DNA of 64,000 nucleotides from Flavobacterium ginsenosidimutans (GCF_003254625.1 NZ_QJRJ01000075.1:62001-126000), one strand, 5' to 3'; positions 17,608-24,818 are shown, counted from the stretch's first letter. Made by a program: numbers and translations. The notes: generated by a model not told the origin, from the letters alone.

Positions 17608-17639
17608 ATAGTAACAGAGGTTTTACTCTCTGTTACTAT
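17608..17639. terminator. Hairpin between peptide genes 3 and 2
   Basis: Perfect 12-base arms ATAGTAACAGAG (17608-17619) and CTCTGTTACTAT (17628-17639) over an 8-base loop. No T-run follows on the minus strand, so mRNA-end protection or partial attenuation between adjacent peptide genes is more likely than full termination. Confidence 0.5.
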
Positions 17640-17652
17640 TTATATATTCAAA

Positions 17653-17787
17653 TTAGCAAGCATAATATTTTTCGACCGTAGCATCATCACAATTTAGTTC
17701 AGTTGAAAATTCACTACCTAAAATGTTTTTCTGCTCTTTTTTAGTCAGTTTCTTAGTTTCTTTGCTCTTTAAAATTTTTTCTAACAT
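17653..17787 (-). CDS. Short Cys-containing precursor peptide 3
   Basis: A 44-residue ORF found by reading the gap between two peptide genes. The leader MLEKILKSKETKKLTKKEQK then NILGS is 25 residues and aligns position by position with those of the neighbouring peptides (MLxxIL start, EQK at 18-20, small-small at 24-25). The core SEFSTELNCDD...YYAC is only 19 residues, with two cysteines, the second at the very C-terminus, giving one possible macrocyclic disulfide. The leader family resemblance is the main evidence that it is expressed. Confidence 0.75.
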   Translation of the reverse strand: MLEKILKSKETKKLTKKEQKNILGSEFSTELNCDDATVEKYYAC

Positions 17788-17856
17788 AACTGGTTATTTA
17801 CGTTTTCGGGTTTGAGCCTCAAATCTGTAAAAAAGTTGCTGCTCAAAAATCTAATC

Positions 17857-18039
17857 TTAACAGCTTCCAACATAGTTACTTGGTATGCAGTTCCAATAAG
17901 CTGGTACTGTTCCAAATTCTGTACATCTTTTAGCTTTAAATCCGTCATCACAAATAGGAGTGCTAGCTCCGTTCATTGTTTTTTGCTCATTAGCAGTTAA
18001 TTCTACTGCACCTTTCAATTTCAAAATATTCTTTAACAT
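17857..18039 (-). CDS. Cys-rich bacteriocin-like precursor peptide 4
   Basis: A 60-residue precursor: leader MLKNILKLKGAVELTANEQK then TMNGA (25 residues, cleavage after Gly-Ala rather than Gly-Gly) and a core with four cysteines (PICDD, KRCTE, WNCIP, GSC at the C-terminus). It is 63 bp downstream of the VKOR protein A gene and followed by peptides 3 and 2 on the same strand. Even cysteine count and leader-free cysteines again suit disulfide formation after export from the cytoplasm. Confidence 0.8.
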   Translation of the reverse strand: MLKNILKLKGAVELTANEQKTMNGASTPICDDGFKAKRCTEFGTVPAYWNCIPSNYVGSC

Positions 18040-18102
18040 AACTGCAGGTATTAGTGGGGTTAATATTATTTTTATTTTCCAAAGCAGAACTCTTGTTCTT
18101 AC

Positions 18103-19659
18103 TTATGCGATTTTTTCTAATACTTGAACTTCGTCTACAAAATCATTTAAGAAATATTTCAACTCATTCAATTCATATTCGTTCGGAAACAGCCTTTCAT
18201 TTACAATTTTAACCGGTGTATAATTAAAATTATTCATTGAACACCAATCGTATTGTTTTTGAATTTCTTGGCTTATCATCATACTTACAGAATCAACATT
18301 CCATTTTTTAAGCCATTTCTTGTGTATCATTCTTTTAATGTACCAATCTGAAATCGCTTCAACAGTTTTCCCTGGAGTTGTTCTGTTTATCGTTAAAAGT
18401 CTTTCAACAACTGCCTTATAAGGGTTATCGTTGTTTTCTGGATTAATATTAAAAAGAACGTTTAAATAAATTTTATCTGGAAACTTCATTACCAATTCAA
18501 ATGCCTCTTGAAAAGTTTTATAACAATGTCCACAACTTGGGCTTAGAATCACAGAAAGTCTAACAGATGCACTTTTGTTTCCAAAAGTTAAACCTCTCAA
18601 ATCTTCAAATCCTTTTGTATATTTTACTTTTTTAGATAAGAAATTTAATAGAGAATAATTTCTTTTAAATTTTTTAAGCTCTTTTAATGAGTTTTCATTG
18701 TCTAACATATTCTTGATCATCACTTTTACTACAGCCCAGATCGGAATTAAAAGCAAAAGAGAAAACACATAAGGAAAAATAGTATTTAAGCTAAAACTTA
18801 ACGTAAAAAGATCTGATGAAAACCAAGCAATACTCTGAATTAAAATGATAAATGAAACTGCTAAACACATTACACACCATTTTTGAATTTCAAATTTTTG
18901 GATCCAAATAGAACAAACTACTAATGGAATTGCCAAAAGGCTTAAAAATCCAACAAATACAGCAGAGCTTGCTGGCGCTACTAAGATGGCAATGATACTA
19001 GAACTAAAGAATAATAATGGTAAATCTGAAAAGCTCAACCATTTATTAGCTATATCATCATTGAAGCTTATAACTGAATGACAAGAAGAATTAGAACTTA
19101 AATTACAGAATTTAGAAATCACAGTATTTTTGACTCCCCATTTCTGTTGCACAATAAAAATGCTTACAATTAAACCTATTACAGAAGTCACTAAAAAAAC
19201 AGAACTTAATAAATTGTAGCCATTATAAAAAAATGACAATCCTGTTAAAAGTAAAAGCGGTAAAAAATATTTTATCCAATTGTACTCTACTTTTAAATTT
19301 TCTCTTGCAACAACATTATTTGGTTCGATCGCTACAATAACTCCATTCCAATCTAAAAGGAAATTGTCATAAGATAATTTCTGACTTCCTTTTTTTGATG
19401 TTGTAATGCGAACACCATTTTTAATCTTTTCTACAAGAATTAATTCATCTTTAAAATACGCCAAAAAGTTAGGTGGTAAATCTACTATTTGTTCTTTCGA
19501 AACTCTCACCGCTGCGTTCTCTACCGAAAGCAAATCAAACGAGTCTGTAATGGCAAACAAACTCGGATAGTTTGGATGAGACAAAAACAGATCCTTGAAC
19601 TCATTTTTTATGTCTGAGTATCGATTGATTTGTAGAAATTTTTGGACCAGTTTTAGCAT
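18103..19659 (-). CDS. C39-like / VKOR / thioredoxin fusion protein A
   Basis: Paralog of the 13639-15204 protein, 518 residues with the same order: a cysteine-free C39-like domain (residues 1-112, with YPSLFAITDSFDLLSVEN and LPPNFLAYF), a VKOR bundle (about 130-315) carrying loop Cys185/Cys193 and the CVMC pair 262-265, and a thioredoxin domain with CGHC at 376-379 plus a cis-Pro region near FNYTPVKIVN. It heads the minus-strand run into three peptide genes. Spacing of all six redox cysteines is nearly identical in both paralogs although overall sequence has diverged, which argues both are active. Substrates are inferred from position. Confidence 0.88.
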   Translation of the reverse strand: MLKLVQKFLQINRYSDIKNEFKDLFLSHPNYPSLFAITDSFDLLSVENAAVRVSKEQIVDLPPNFLAYFKDELILVEKIKNGVRITTSKKGSQKLSYDNFLLDWNGVIVAIEPNNVVARENLKVEYNWIKYFLPLLLLTGLSFFYNGYNLLSSVFLVTSVIGLIVSIFIVQQKWGVKNTVISKFCNLSSNSSCHSVISFNDDIANKWLSFSDLPLLFFSSSIIAILVAPASSAVFVGFLSLLAIPLVVCSIWIQKFEIQKWCVMCLAVSFIILIQSIAWFSSDLFTLSFSLNTIFPYVFSLLLLIPIWAVVKVMIKNMLDNENSLKELKKFKRNYSLLNFLSKKVKYTKGFEDLRGLTFGNKSASVRLSVILSPSCGHCYKTFQEAFELVMKFPDKIYLNVLFNINPENNDNPYKAVVERLLTINRTTPGKTVEAISDWYIKRMIHKKWLKKWNVDSVSMMISQEIQKQYDWCSMNNFNYTPVKIVNERLFPNEYELNELKYFLNDFVDEVQVLEKIA

Positions 19660-20244
19660 CGTTTTTGATCGTTTTTAAATCATAATTACACTGCAAATAT
19701 TGGTGTTTTTATTGATAAAAATCGCATAAACACATACATTTTATTAATTATACCACATACAATTTATAAATTATACCAAGTATAGTACACATTACAAACT
19801 ATTGTATACCAAATGATTACGCTTATTTTTTCTTTCTAAAAAGCTCACAGAGCCCATTTTCGATTAACGGTTTCGCTTTTTCTCTAGTTTTGGATAAGTA
19901 ATAATCTAAACATCGAAAAACATGAAAATAAGGACAAGAAAAACTTATGATTTTGAAGAACAAAAATCATAAAAAAGAGGTTTAAAAAACGGCTTCAAAT
20001 CGTCAAAAAACACCTCAAATCAGCAGCAAAAAACTCCCCTAAAAGCAAAAAGCAGACCATAATTTGAAAGTTTTACCTCACAAATAAGATTCGATTTTTT
20101 ACTGCTTTTGACCAAAATAAAACCCAAAAAAACTTTTAGCATAAACCAATTTTCAGCGCTCTTTTTGTCGCATTTAATAAAGCTGAAAAAAATATTTATG
20201 AAAGATTAATAGTACAAAAATTTAAACTATAAAAATTTAAAAAC
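19660..20244. promoter_or_regulatory. Divergent control region with TATACCA direct repeats
   Basis: A 585-bp gap between divergent VKOR protein A and the Gly-rich peptide array. No credible gene is present (longest plus-strand start at 19921 gives 16 codons). Three direct TATACCA copies lie at 19749-19755, 19772-19778 and 19805-19811, i.e. 23 and 33 bp apart, compatible with one face of the helix. A weak array promoter may be TATTTATG at 20193-20200, one base off TAnnTTTG. The repeats are candidate operators for the AraC-type regulator at 21607 or the XRE protein; this is inference. Confidence 0.4.
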
Positions 20245-20391
20245 ATGAAAAATACAACATTAACATTAGGAGATTTTAAAGTAGAAACAATAAGCAAAGA
20301 AGCCCAAAAAACAATTAGAGGCGGAGGAAATGACACAAACAATCCTGTAAAAGGTGGTGGTGGAAATGGAAGTGGTGTGGTTAATCCTTAA
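20245..20391 (+). CDS. Gly-rich RGG-leader peptide 1 of array
   Basis: A 48-residue precursor, first and most divergent of seven. Leader MKNTTLTLGDFKVETISKEA then QKTIRGG ends in a double Gly; the core GNDTNNPVKGGGGNGSG plus VVNP follows. No Cys, and almost no hydrophobic residues in the core. It starts 4 bp after an AAAAAC stretch and lacks the conserved AATCC pre-start block seen in later copies. Predicted substrate of the C39 exporter; role unknown. Confidence 0.8.
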   Translation: MKNTTLTLGDFKVETISKEAQKTIRGGGNDTNNPVKGGGGNGSGVVNP

Positions 20392-20442
20392 TTAATCAAA
20401 TTAAAAAAATAAGATATAAAAGCAATCCAAAAAAAGAAAGAT

Positions 20443-20598
20443 ATGAAAACTAATTCACTAAAAATCGCAGATTTCGAAATAGAAAAATTGAATAAAGAAG
20501 CTCAAAAAATAGTAAGAGGCGGCGGGGATGAACCTACCGATCCTAACAATCCTGTAAAAGGCGGAGGAGGAAATGGAAGTGGCGTGGTTAAACCTTAA
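20443..20598 (+). CDS. Gly-rich RGG-leader peptide 2 of array
   Basis: A 51-residue paralog. Leader MKTNSLKIADFEIEKLNKEA then QKIVRGG; core GDEPTDPNNPVKGGGGNGSG then VVKP. Start lies exactly 198 bp after that of peptide 1. It is preceded by AGCAATCCAAAAAAAGAAAG-type sequence, which recurs before later copies and probably holds the translation signal. Confidence 0.82.
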   Translation: MKTNSLKIADFEIEKLNKEAQKIVRGGGDEPTDPNNPVKGGGGNGSGVVKP

Positions 20599-20640
20599 TT
20601 AAAAAAATAAAATATAAAGCAATCCAAAAAAAAGAAAGAT

Positions 20641-20796
20641 ATGAAAGCTAATTCATTAAAAATCGCAGATTTCGAAATAGAAAAATTGAATAAAGATGCT
20701 CAAAAAACAGTAAGAGGTGGCGGAGATGACCCTACTGATCCTAACAATCCTGCAAAAGGCGGAGGAGGAAATGGAAGTGGCGTGGTTAAACCTTAA
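20641..20796 (+). CDS. Gly-rich RGG-leader peptide 3 of array
   Basis: A 51-residue paralog, nearly identical to peptide 2: leader MKANSLKIADFEIEKLNKDA then QKTVRGG; core GDDPTDPNNPAKGGGGNGSG then VVKP. Start 198 bp after peptide 2. The nucleotide differences include synonymous and a few replacement changes, and the frame and core motif are preserved. Confidence 0.82.
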   Translation: MKANSLKIADFEIEKLNKDAQKTVRGGGDDPTDPNNPAKGGGGNGSGVVKP

Positions 20797-20838
20797 TTAA
20801 AAAAATAAAATATAAAAGCAATCCTAAAAAAGAGAGAT

Positions 20839-20994
20839 ATGAAAACTAAAATATTGAAAATCAAAGATTTCGAAATAGAAAAATTAAATAAAGAAGCTCA
20901 AAAAACTGTACGAGGAGGTGATGACGAGCCTGTTGATCCAAAAAACAATCCTGCAAAAGGAAGCGGAAATGGAAGCGGTGTTACTGGTGGTTAA
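20839..20994 (+). CDS. Gly-rich RGG-leader peptide 4 of array
   Basis: A 51-residue paralog of the second subtype: leader MKTKILKIKDFEIEKLNKEA then QKTVRGG; core DDEPVDPKNNPAKGSGNGSG then VTGG. Start again 198 bp after the previous one. Its coding sequence differs from peptide 5 at only three bases, and the spacer is copied too, which shows a recent unit duplication. Confidence 0.82.
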   Translation: MKTKILKIKDFEIEKLNKEAQKTVRGGDDEPVDPKNNPAKGSGNGSGVTGG

Positions 20995-21052
20995 TTCTTA
21001 TTAATCAAAACATAAAAAATAGAATATAAAAGCAATCCAAAAAAAGAGAGAT

Positions 21053-21208
21053 ATGAAAACTAAAATATTAAAAATCAAAGATTTCGAAGTAGAAAAATTG
21101 AATAAAGAAGCTCAAAAAACTGTACGAGGAGGTGATGACGAGCCTGTTGATCCAAAAAACAATCCTGCAAAAGGAAGCGGAAATGGAAGCGGTGTTACTG
21201 GTGGTTAA
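21053..21208 (+). CDS. Gly-rich RGG-leader peptide 5 of array
   Basis: A 51-residue paralog whose mature part is identical to that of peptide 4 (core DDEPVDPKNNPAKGSGNGSG then VTGG); only leader residue 13 differs (Val for Ile). Two genes encoding the same product raise dosage of that core. Confidence 0.82.
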   Translation: MKTKILKIKDFEVEKLNKEAQKTVRGGDDEPVDPKNNPAKGSGNGSGVTGG

Positions 21209-21265
21209 TTCTTATTAATCAAAACATAAAAAATAGAATATAAAAGTAATCCAAAAAAGAGAGAC

Positions 21266-21409
21266 ATGAAAACTAAAATATTAAATATAAAAGACTTCGA
21301 AATAGAGAAATTAAATAAAGAAGCTCAGAAAGTTATAAGAGGCGGAGATGGCGATCCTGTTGATCCAACAAACAATCCTGCAAAAGGAAGCGGAAATGGA
21401 AGTGGTTAA
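21266..21409 (+). CDS. Gly-rich RGG-leader peptide 6 of array
   Basis: A 47-residue paralog: leader MKTKILNIKDFEIEKLNKEA then QKVIRGG; core DGDPVDPTNNPAKGSGNGSG, ending right at the GNGSG motif without the VVKP or VTGG tail of earlier copies. It shows that the conserved element of the core is NNPxKGxGNGSG rather than the C-terminal tail. Confidence 0.82.
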   Translation: MKTKILNIKDFEIEKLNKEAQKVIRGGDGDPVDPTNNPAKGSGNGSG

Positions 21410-21454
21410 TTCTTTTTTAAGAAAATAATGTAAAAACAACTAAACTTTTAAGAC

Positions 21455-21598
21455 ATGAAAACTAAAATATCAAATATCAACGATTTTGAGTTAGAAAAAA
21501 TAGATAGAGGAGCTCAAAAAGTCATACGAGGCGGCGATGGCGATCCTGTTGATCCAACAAACAATCCTGCAAAAGGTAGTGGAAATGGAAGTGGTTAA
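21455..21598 (+). CDS. Gly-rich RGG-leader peptide 7 of array
   Basis: A 47-residue paralog, last of the array: leader MKTKISNINDFELEKIDRGA then QKVIRGG; core identical to peptide 6 (DGDPVDPTNNPAKGSGNGSG). The leader has drifted more than the core (identical), which argues that selection acts on the secreted part. The stop is 8 bp from the end of the convergent TPR/AraC regulator. Confidence 0.82.
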   Translation: MKTKISNINDFELEKIDRGAQKVIRGGDGDPVDPTNNPAKGSGNGSG

Positions 21599-21606
21599 TA
21601 TCAGCT

Positions 21607-23385
21607 TTAAATATTGTTCGCAAATTGAGCTGGAGAAACTCCAGTTCTTTTGCGAAACGATTTTGCAAATGAAACTGCATTTTTAAAACCTACACTCTCT
21701 GCAATTGCCTGAGTCGAATATTTACGATATAAATGATTAGTAATCATTTGATTAATAACATAATTAATCTTCAGCTCATTAGAATATTCTCCAAAAGATT
21801 TACCAAATCTTTTATTGACAACATAAGATAAATAGGTTGTATTGGTTTTGATTTTTTTGGCAACATACGAAAGCGTAAAGTCGGCATTTAGGTATTCTAG
21901 TTTATCTTCTAGTGCCAATAGTTTTTCTACAATTTTATTTTCTTTTGCCTCATCAATACTAAGATTTGCATTTTCCTTTTTAAGGAAAGCTTCTTCCAAT
22001 TCCGGAATTTCCTCTACATATAACGTATTCTCAATTGCCACTTTTTCGATTTCAGCTTTTTCAATTTCTTTTTTCTCCAAATTAGCTTTAAATTCTTCAA
22101 TTAAAGCATTCATTTTCTTTTGTGCTTTATTTTTATCTCGAATATTCTTAATTAGAAAAAATACAATTCCCACTACCAAAATAACATAGAAAACTTTTAG
22201 GGCTTTATTCCATAAAACCTCATACTTATACTTTTCCTGGATACTAATCATCTCATCACTTAGATTAGCTGTTCCTAATTTGTAATTAACTTCTAAAGCT
22301 TCTTCTCTTAAATCTCCTTCAAATTGCTCATAAGAATCCAAATATAATTTAGAGTGTTTGAATGCTAATTCAGGTTCATTTTTTGCATTATAAATTTTAG
22401 CCTGCAGGTAATTAGATTGAAAAGAAATTCTATCTATCTTTTTTCCTTTAACAGAAATAGAATCCACTTTTTTCAAAAAAACCAAAGCCTTGTCGTACTT
22501 TTTTTGAGAATAATAAAGATCCCCTAAATTGTAATTTGCAATTCTATAATAACCATCATCATTATTTTGTTTTGCATACATCGCAATATCAAAGTAAGTT
22601 CTCTCTGCGTTTTTAAAATCTTTCTTGTACAAATAAATATTTCCTAAACTAAGCGTAGAGGCAATTTTATTGTTTAAATAATTTTGAGAATAAGTTATTG
22701 CTCTTTTGTAAAAGTACTCGGCCGAATCTAATAAAATTGTTTTACCGCGTTCCTTCATGAAATATCCTTCATAGACATTTCCTAAATTGGTATAAATATT
22801 ACTTTTATTATTTTGAAATTGGTCTTTTTCATATAGGCTTTCATTCTTATCTACAAAGTCACTATTCTGTCTAAGATTCTTAATAGCAAGTTCGTAGTTA
22901 CCTACTTCTTCATTAACTAAAGCAATATTACTTTTAAATTTTACGATCTGTATAACATCAGATGTTTTAGTAGAAAGCCTAATTCCTTCCTGATAATTAC
23001 TTAAAGCATTACTGAAATTTTTTCTTTTCCATTCCGTTAATCCTCTATAATTATATAGGTAGGCCCTTAGATTAATTTTTTGAACAGATTCTGGAAGTTT
23101 ATCATAGTAAGTCAATGCCTTTCTATACCATTCATCACATTTAACTCTATTATTTTTTAATTCATATATGTATGATCCAGCACCATAAGCAAAAGCTACG
23201 TGCTCTTCGTTGTTAGATTTCTGTAATTCAGCCGCATACTCTAGACCTTGGTCAAAGTTACCATTCATGCTGAAACGAATTTTATCCTGTAATTCTAGAT
23301 ACTCTTGTTCAGTAAACTCCTTTTTTGTTTGAGCCACAGCGGTATTAAGTATCAAGAAAAATAAAAAAGAGATGATCAGCCTCAT
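21607..23385 (-). CDS. Membrane-anchored TPR / AraC-type regulator
   Basis: A 592-residue one-piece sensor-regulator. Signal peptide (residues 1-18, LIISFLFFLILNTAVAQ), tetratricopeptide repeats over about 60-370 (for example ASTLSLGNIYLYKKDFKNAE and IANYNLGDLYYSQKKYDKA), one membrane helix at about 395-412, a Glu/Lys-rich coiled coil, and a C-terminal AraC helix-turn-helix pair (about 490-592, ending RKRTGVSPAQF). The TPR part should lie in the periplasm and the DNA-binding part in the cytoplasm. Such TPR-AraC proteins are common in Flavobacteria with mostly unknown ligands. It converges on the peptide array with an 8-bp gap, so the exported peptides are candidate ligands. Confidence 0.9.
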   Translation of the reverse strand: MRLIISFLFFLILNTAVAQTKKEFTEQEYLELQDKIRFSMNGNFDQGLEYAAELQKSNNEEHVAFAYGAGSYIYELKNNRVKCDEWYRKALTYYDKLPESVQKINLRAYLYNYRGLTEWKRKNFSNALSNYQEGIRLSTKTSDVIQIVKFKSNIALVNEEVGNYELAIKNLRQNSDFVDKNESLYEKDQFQNNKSNIYTNLGNVYEGYFMKERGKTILLDSAEYFYKRAITYSQNYLNNKIASTLSLGNIYLYKKDFKNAERTYFDIAMYAKQNNDDGYYRIANYNLGDLYYSQKKYDKALVFLKKVDSISVKGKKIDRISFQSNYLQAKIYNAKNEPELAFKHSKLYLDSYEQFEGDLREEALEVNYKLGTANLSDEMISIQEKYKYEVLWNKALKVFYVILVVGIVFFLIKNIRDKNKAQKKMNALIEEFKANLEKKEIEKAEIEKVAIENTLYVEEIPELEEAFLKKENANLSIDEAKENKIVEKLLALEDKLEYLNADFTLSYVAKKIKTNTTYLSYVVNKRFGKSFGEYSNELKINYVINQMITNHLYRKYSTQAIAESVGFKNAVSFAKSFRKRTGVSPAQFANNI

Positions 23386-23498
23386 TTAATTTTGTTTTTG
23401 GAATTCAAAAATAGTCTATAAATTATCAATAAACTACAATTTATTTGCCAAATTCCTATTAATTTTATTTTTGATATAAAAAAATATAACAATTTAAC

Positions 23499-23531
23499 TT
23501 GCATTTGTTATATTTTTATTGTGTAAATTTG
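23499..23531 (+). promoter_or_regulatory. Promoter for acyl-CoA dehydrogenase gene
   Basis: -7 box TAAATTTG (23524-23531) with TTG at 23499-23501, 22 bp upstream, or the closer TTTG at 23504-23507. Both fit Flavobacterium-type promoters. The start codon follows at 23552. Confidence 0.6.
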
Positions 23532-23551
23532 CTTTGCTAAAATTAATAAAA

Positions 23552-24730
23552 ATGAAACCAGACCTATTTCAAGCTCCAGATTATTTCAACTTAGACGATT
23601 TGCTAACAGACGAACACAAATTGGTTCGTGAATCAGCTCGTGCATGGGTTAAAAGAGAAGTATCTCCTATTATAGAAGAATATGCTCAAAAAGCAGAATT
23701 TCCTAAACAAATTATTAAAGGTCTTGGCGAAATTGGTGGTTTCGGACCTTATATTCCTGTTGAATATGGAGGTGCTGGATTAGACCAAATTTCTTACGGA
23801 CTAATTATGCAGGAAATTGAACGAGGTGATTCTGGTGTAAGATCTACTTCATCTGTTCAGTCTTCTTTGGTAATGTATCCGATTTGGAAATATGGAAACG
23901 AAGAACAAAGAATGAAATACCTTCCAAAACTGGCAACAGGTGAATTCATTGGCTGTTTTGGTTTAACCGAACCAGATCACGGTTCAGATCCAGGAAGTAT
24001 GATCACCAATTTTAAAGATATGGGAGATCATTATCTTTTAAATGGTGCAAAAATGTGGATTTCAAATGCTCCGTTTGCAGATATTGCCATTGTTTGGGCT
24101 AAAAATGAAGAAGGCCGAATTCATGGTTTAATCGTAGAACGCGGAATGGAAGGTTTTACAACTCCAGAAACGCACAATAAATGGTCGCTTCGTGCATCTG
24201 CAACGGGCGAATTAATTTTTGATAACGTAAAAGTGCCAAAAGAAAACCTTTTACCAAATAAATCTGGTTTAGGCGCACCTCTTGGCTGTTTAGATTCAGC
24301 TCGTTACGGAATTGCTTGGGGAGCAATTGGTGCGGCAATGGATTGTTATGATACTGCTTTAAGATATTCGAAAGAAAGAATTCAATTCGGAAAACCAATT
24401 GGGGGAACTCAATTACAGCAGAAAAAACTGGCTGAAATGATTACTGAAATCACAAAAGCGCAATTATTAACTTGGCGTTTAGGTGTTTTAAGAAACGAAG
24501 GCAAAGCAACAACTGCACAAATTTCGATGGCAAAACGTAACAACGTAAATATGGCGGTTACCATTGCGCGCGAAGCAAGACAAATGCTTGGAGGTATGGG
24601 AATCACTGGTGAATACTCTATTATGCGCCACATGATGAACTTGGAAAGTGTTATTACTTATGAAGGAACTCATGACATTCATTTATTAATAACTGGAATG
24701 GATGTAACAGGAATTTCTGCATTTAAATAA
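23552..24730 (+). CDS. Acyl-CoA dehydrogenase, glutaryl-CoA dehydrogenase-like
   Basis: FAD enzyme that oxidises acyl-CoA at the alpha-beta bond; sequence is closest in pattern to glutaryl-CoA dehydrogenase, which also decarboxylates to crotonyl-CoA. Start taken at MKPDLFQ (392 residues), not the frame opening at 23519, because the promoter box overlaps the latter. Motifs: FGLTEPDHGSDPGSM (substrate/FAD), WISNAPFADI, RIQFGKPIGGTQLQQKKLAEM, and catalytic Glu in VITYEGTHDIH near the C-terminus. Monocistronic; a terminator follows. Exact acyl substrate is inferred. Confidence 0.92.
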   Translation: MKPDLFQAPDYFNLDDLLTDEHKLVRESARAWVKREVSPIIEEYAQKAEFPKQIIKGLGEIGGFGPYIPVEYGGAGLDQISYGLIMQEIERGDSGVRSTSSVQSSLVMYPIWKYGNEEQRMKYLPKLATGEFIGCFGLTEPDHGSDPGSMITNFKDMGDHYLLNGAKMWISNAPFADIAIVWAKNEEGRIHGLIVERGMEGFTTPETHNKWSLRASATGELIFDNVKVPKENLLPNKSGLGAPLGCLDSARYGIAWGAIGAAMDCYDTALRYSKERIQFGKPIGGTQLQQKKLAEMITEITKAQLLTWRLGVLRNEGKATTAQISMAKRNNVNMAVTIAREARQMLGGMGITGEYSIMRHMMNLESVITYEGTHDIHLLITGMDVTGISAFK

Positions 24731-24765
24731 TTGATATTTATTAAAATATATACAAAATCAATCTA

Positions 24766-24794
24766 AAAAAGCTTCTTTAATAAAGAAGCTTTTT
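24766..24794. terminator. Terminator after acyl-CoA dehydrogenase
   Basis: Fourteen-base self-complementary arms AAAAAGCTTCTTTA (24766-24779) and TAAAGAAGCTTTTT (24781-24794). The final T is also the first base of the next gene's -7 box. Confidence 0.85.
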
Positions 24795-24801
24795 ATCTTT
24801 G
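24794..24801 (+). promoter_or_regulatory. Promoter -7 box for DUF3050 gene (TATCTTTG)
   Basis: Exact TAnnTTTG match 17 bp before the ATG at 24819. Any -33 element falls inside the terminator stem of the upstream gene, so termination and initiation signals share the same DNA. Confidence 0.65.
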
Positions 24802-24818
24802 CATCAAAATTTTTTAAA

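Larger units (their letters stand above)
20224..21598 (+). repeat. Seven-unit tandem gene array
   Basis: Start-to-start distances are 198, 198, 198, 214, 213 and 189 bp. Each unit is one short ORF plus a spacer with the conserved block ATAAAA-CAATCC-A-rich-GAGAGAT or GAAAGAT directly before ATG. Protein-level conservation and a stop codon in every unit show that it is a gene family array, not CRISPR or satellite DNA. Units 4 and 5 are the youngest pair. Confidence 0.88.

Noticed and set aside
19921..19971. Short ORF beginning MKIRTRK upstream of the peptide array
   Set aside because: Sixteen codons, no leader motif and no similarity to the array peptides.
20245..21598. CRISPR array or satellite DNA
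   Set aside because: Regular spacing, but every unit is an intact ORF with conserved protein sequence, and the units are about 200 bp; no short repeat-spacer pattern.
9967..21598. Lanthipeptide, sactipeptide or thiazole-type RiPP cluster
   Set aside because: No LanB/LanC/LanM, radical-SAM or YcaO gene is present in the window; only redox and export genes accompany the peptides.
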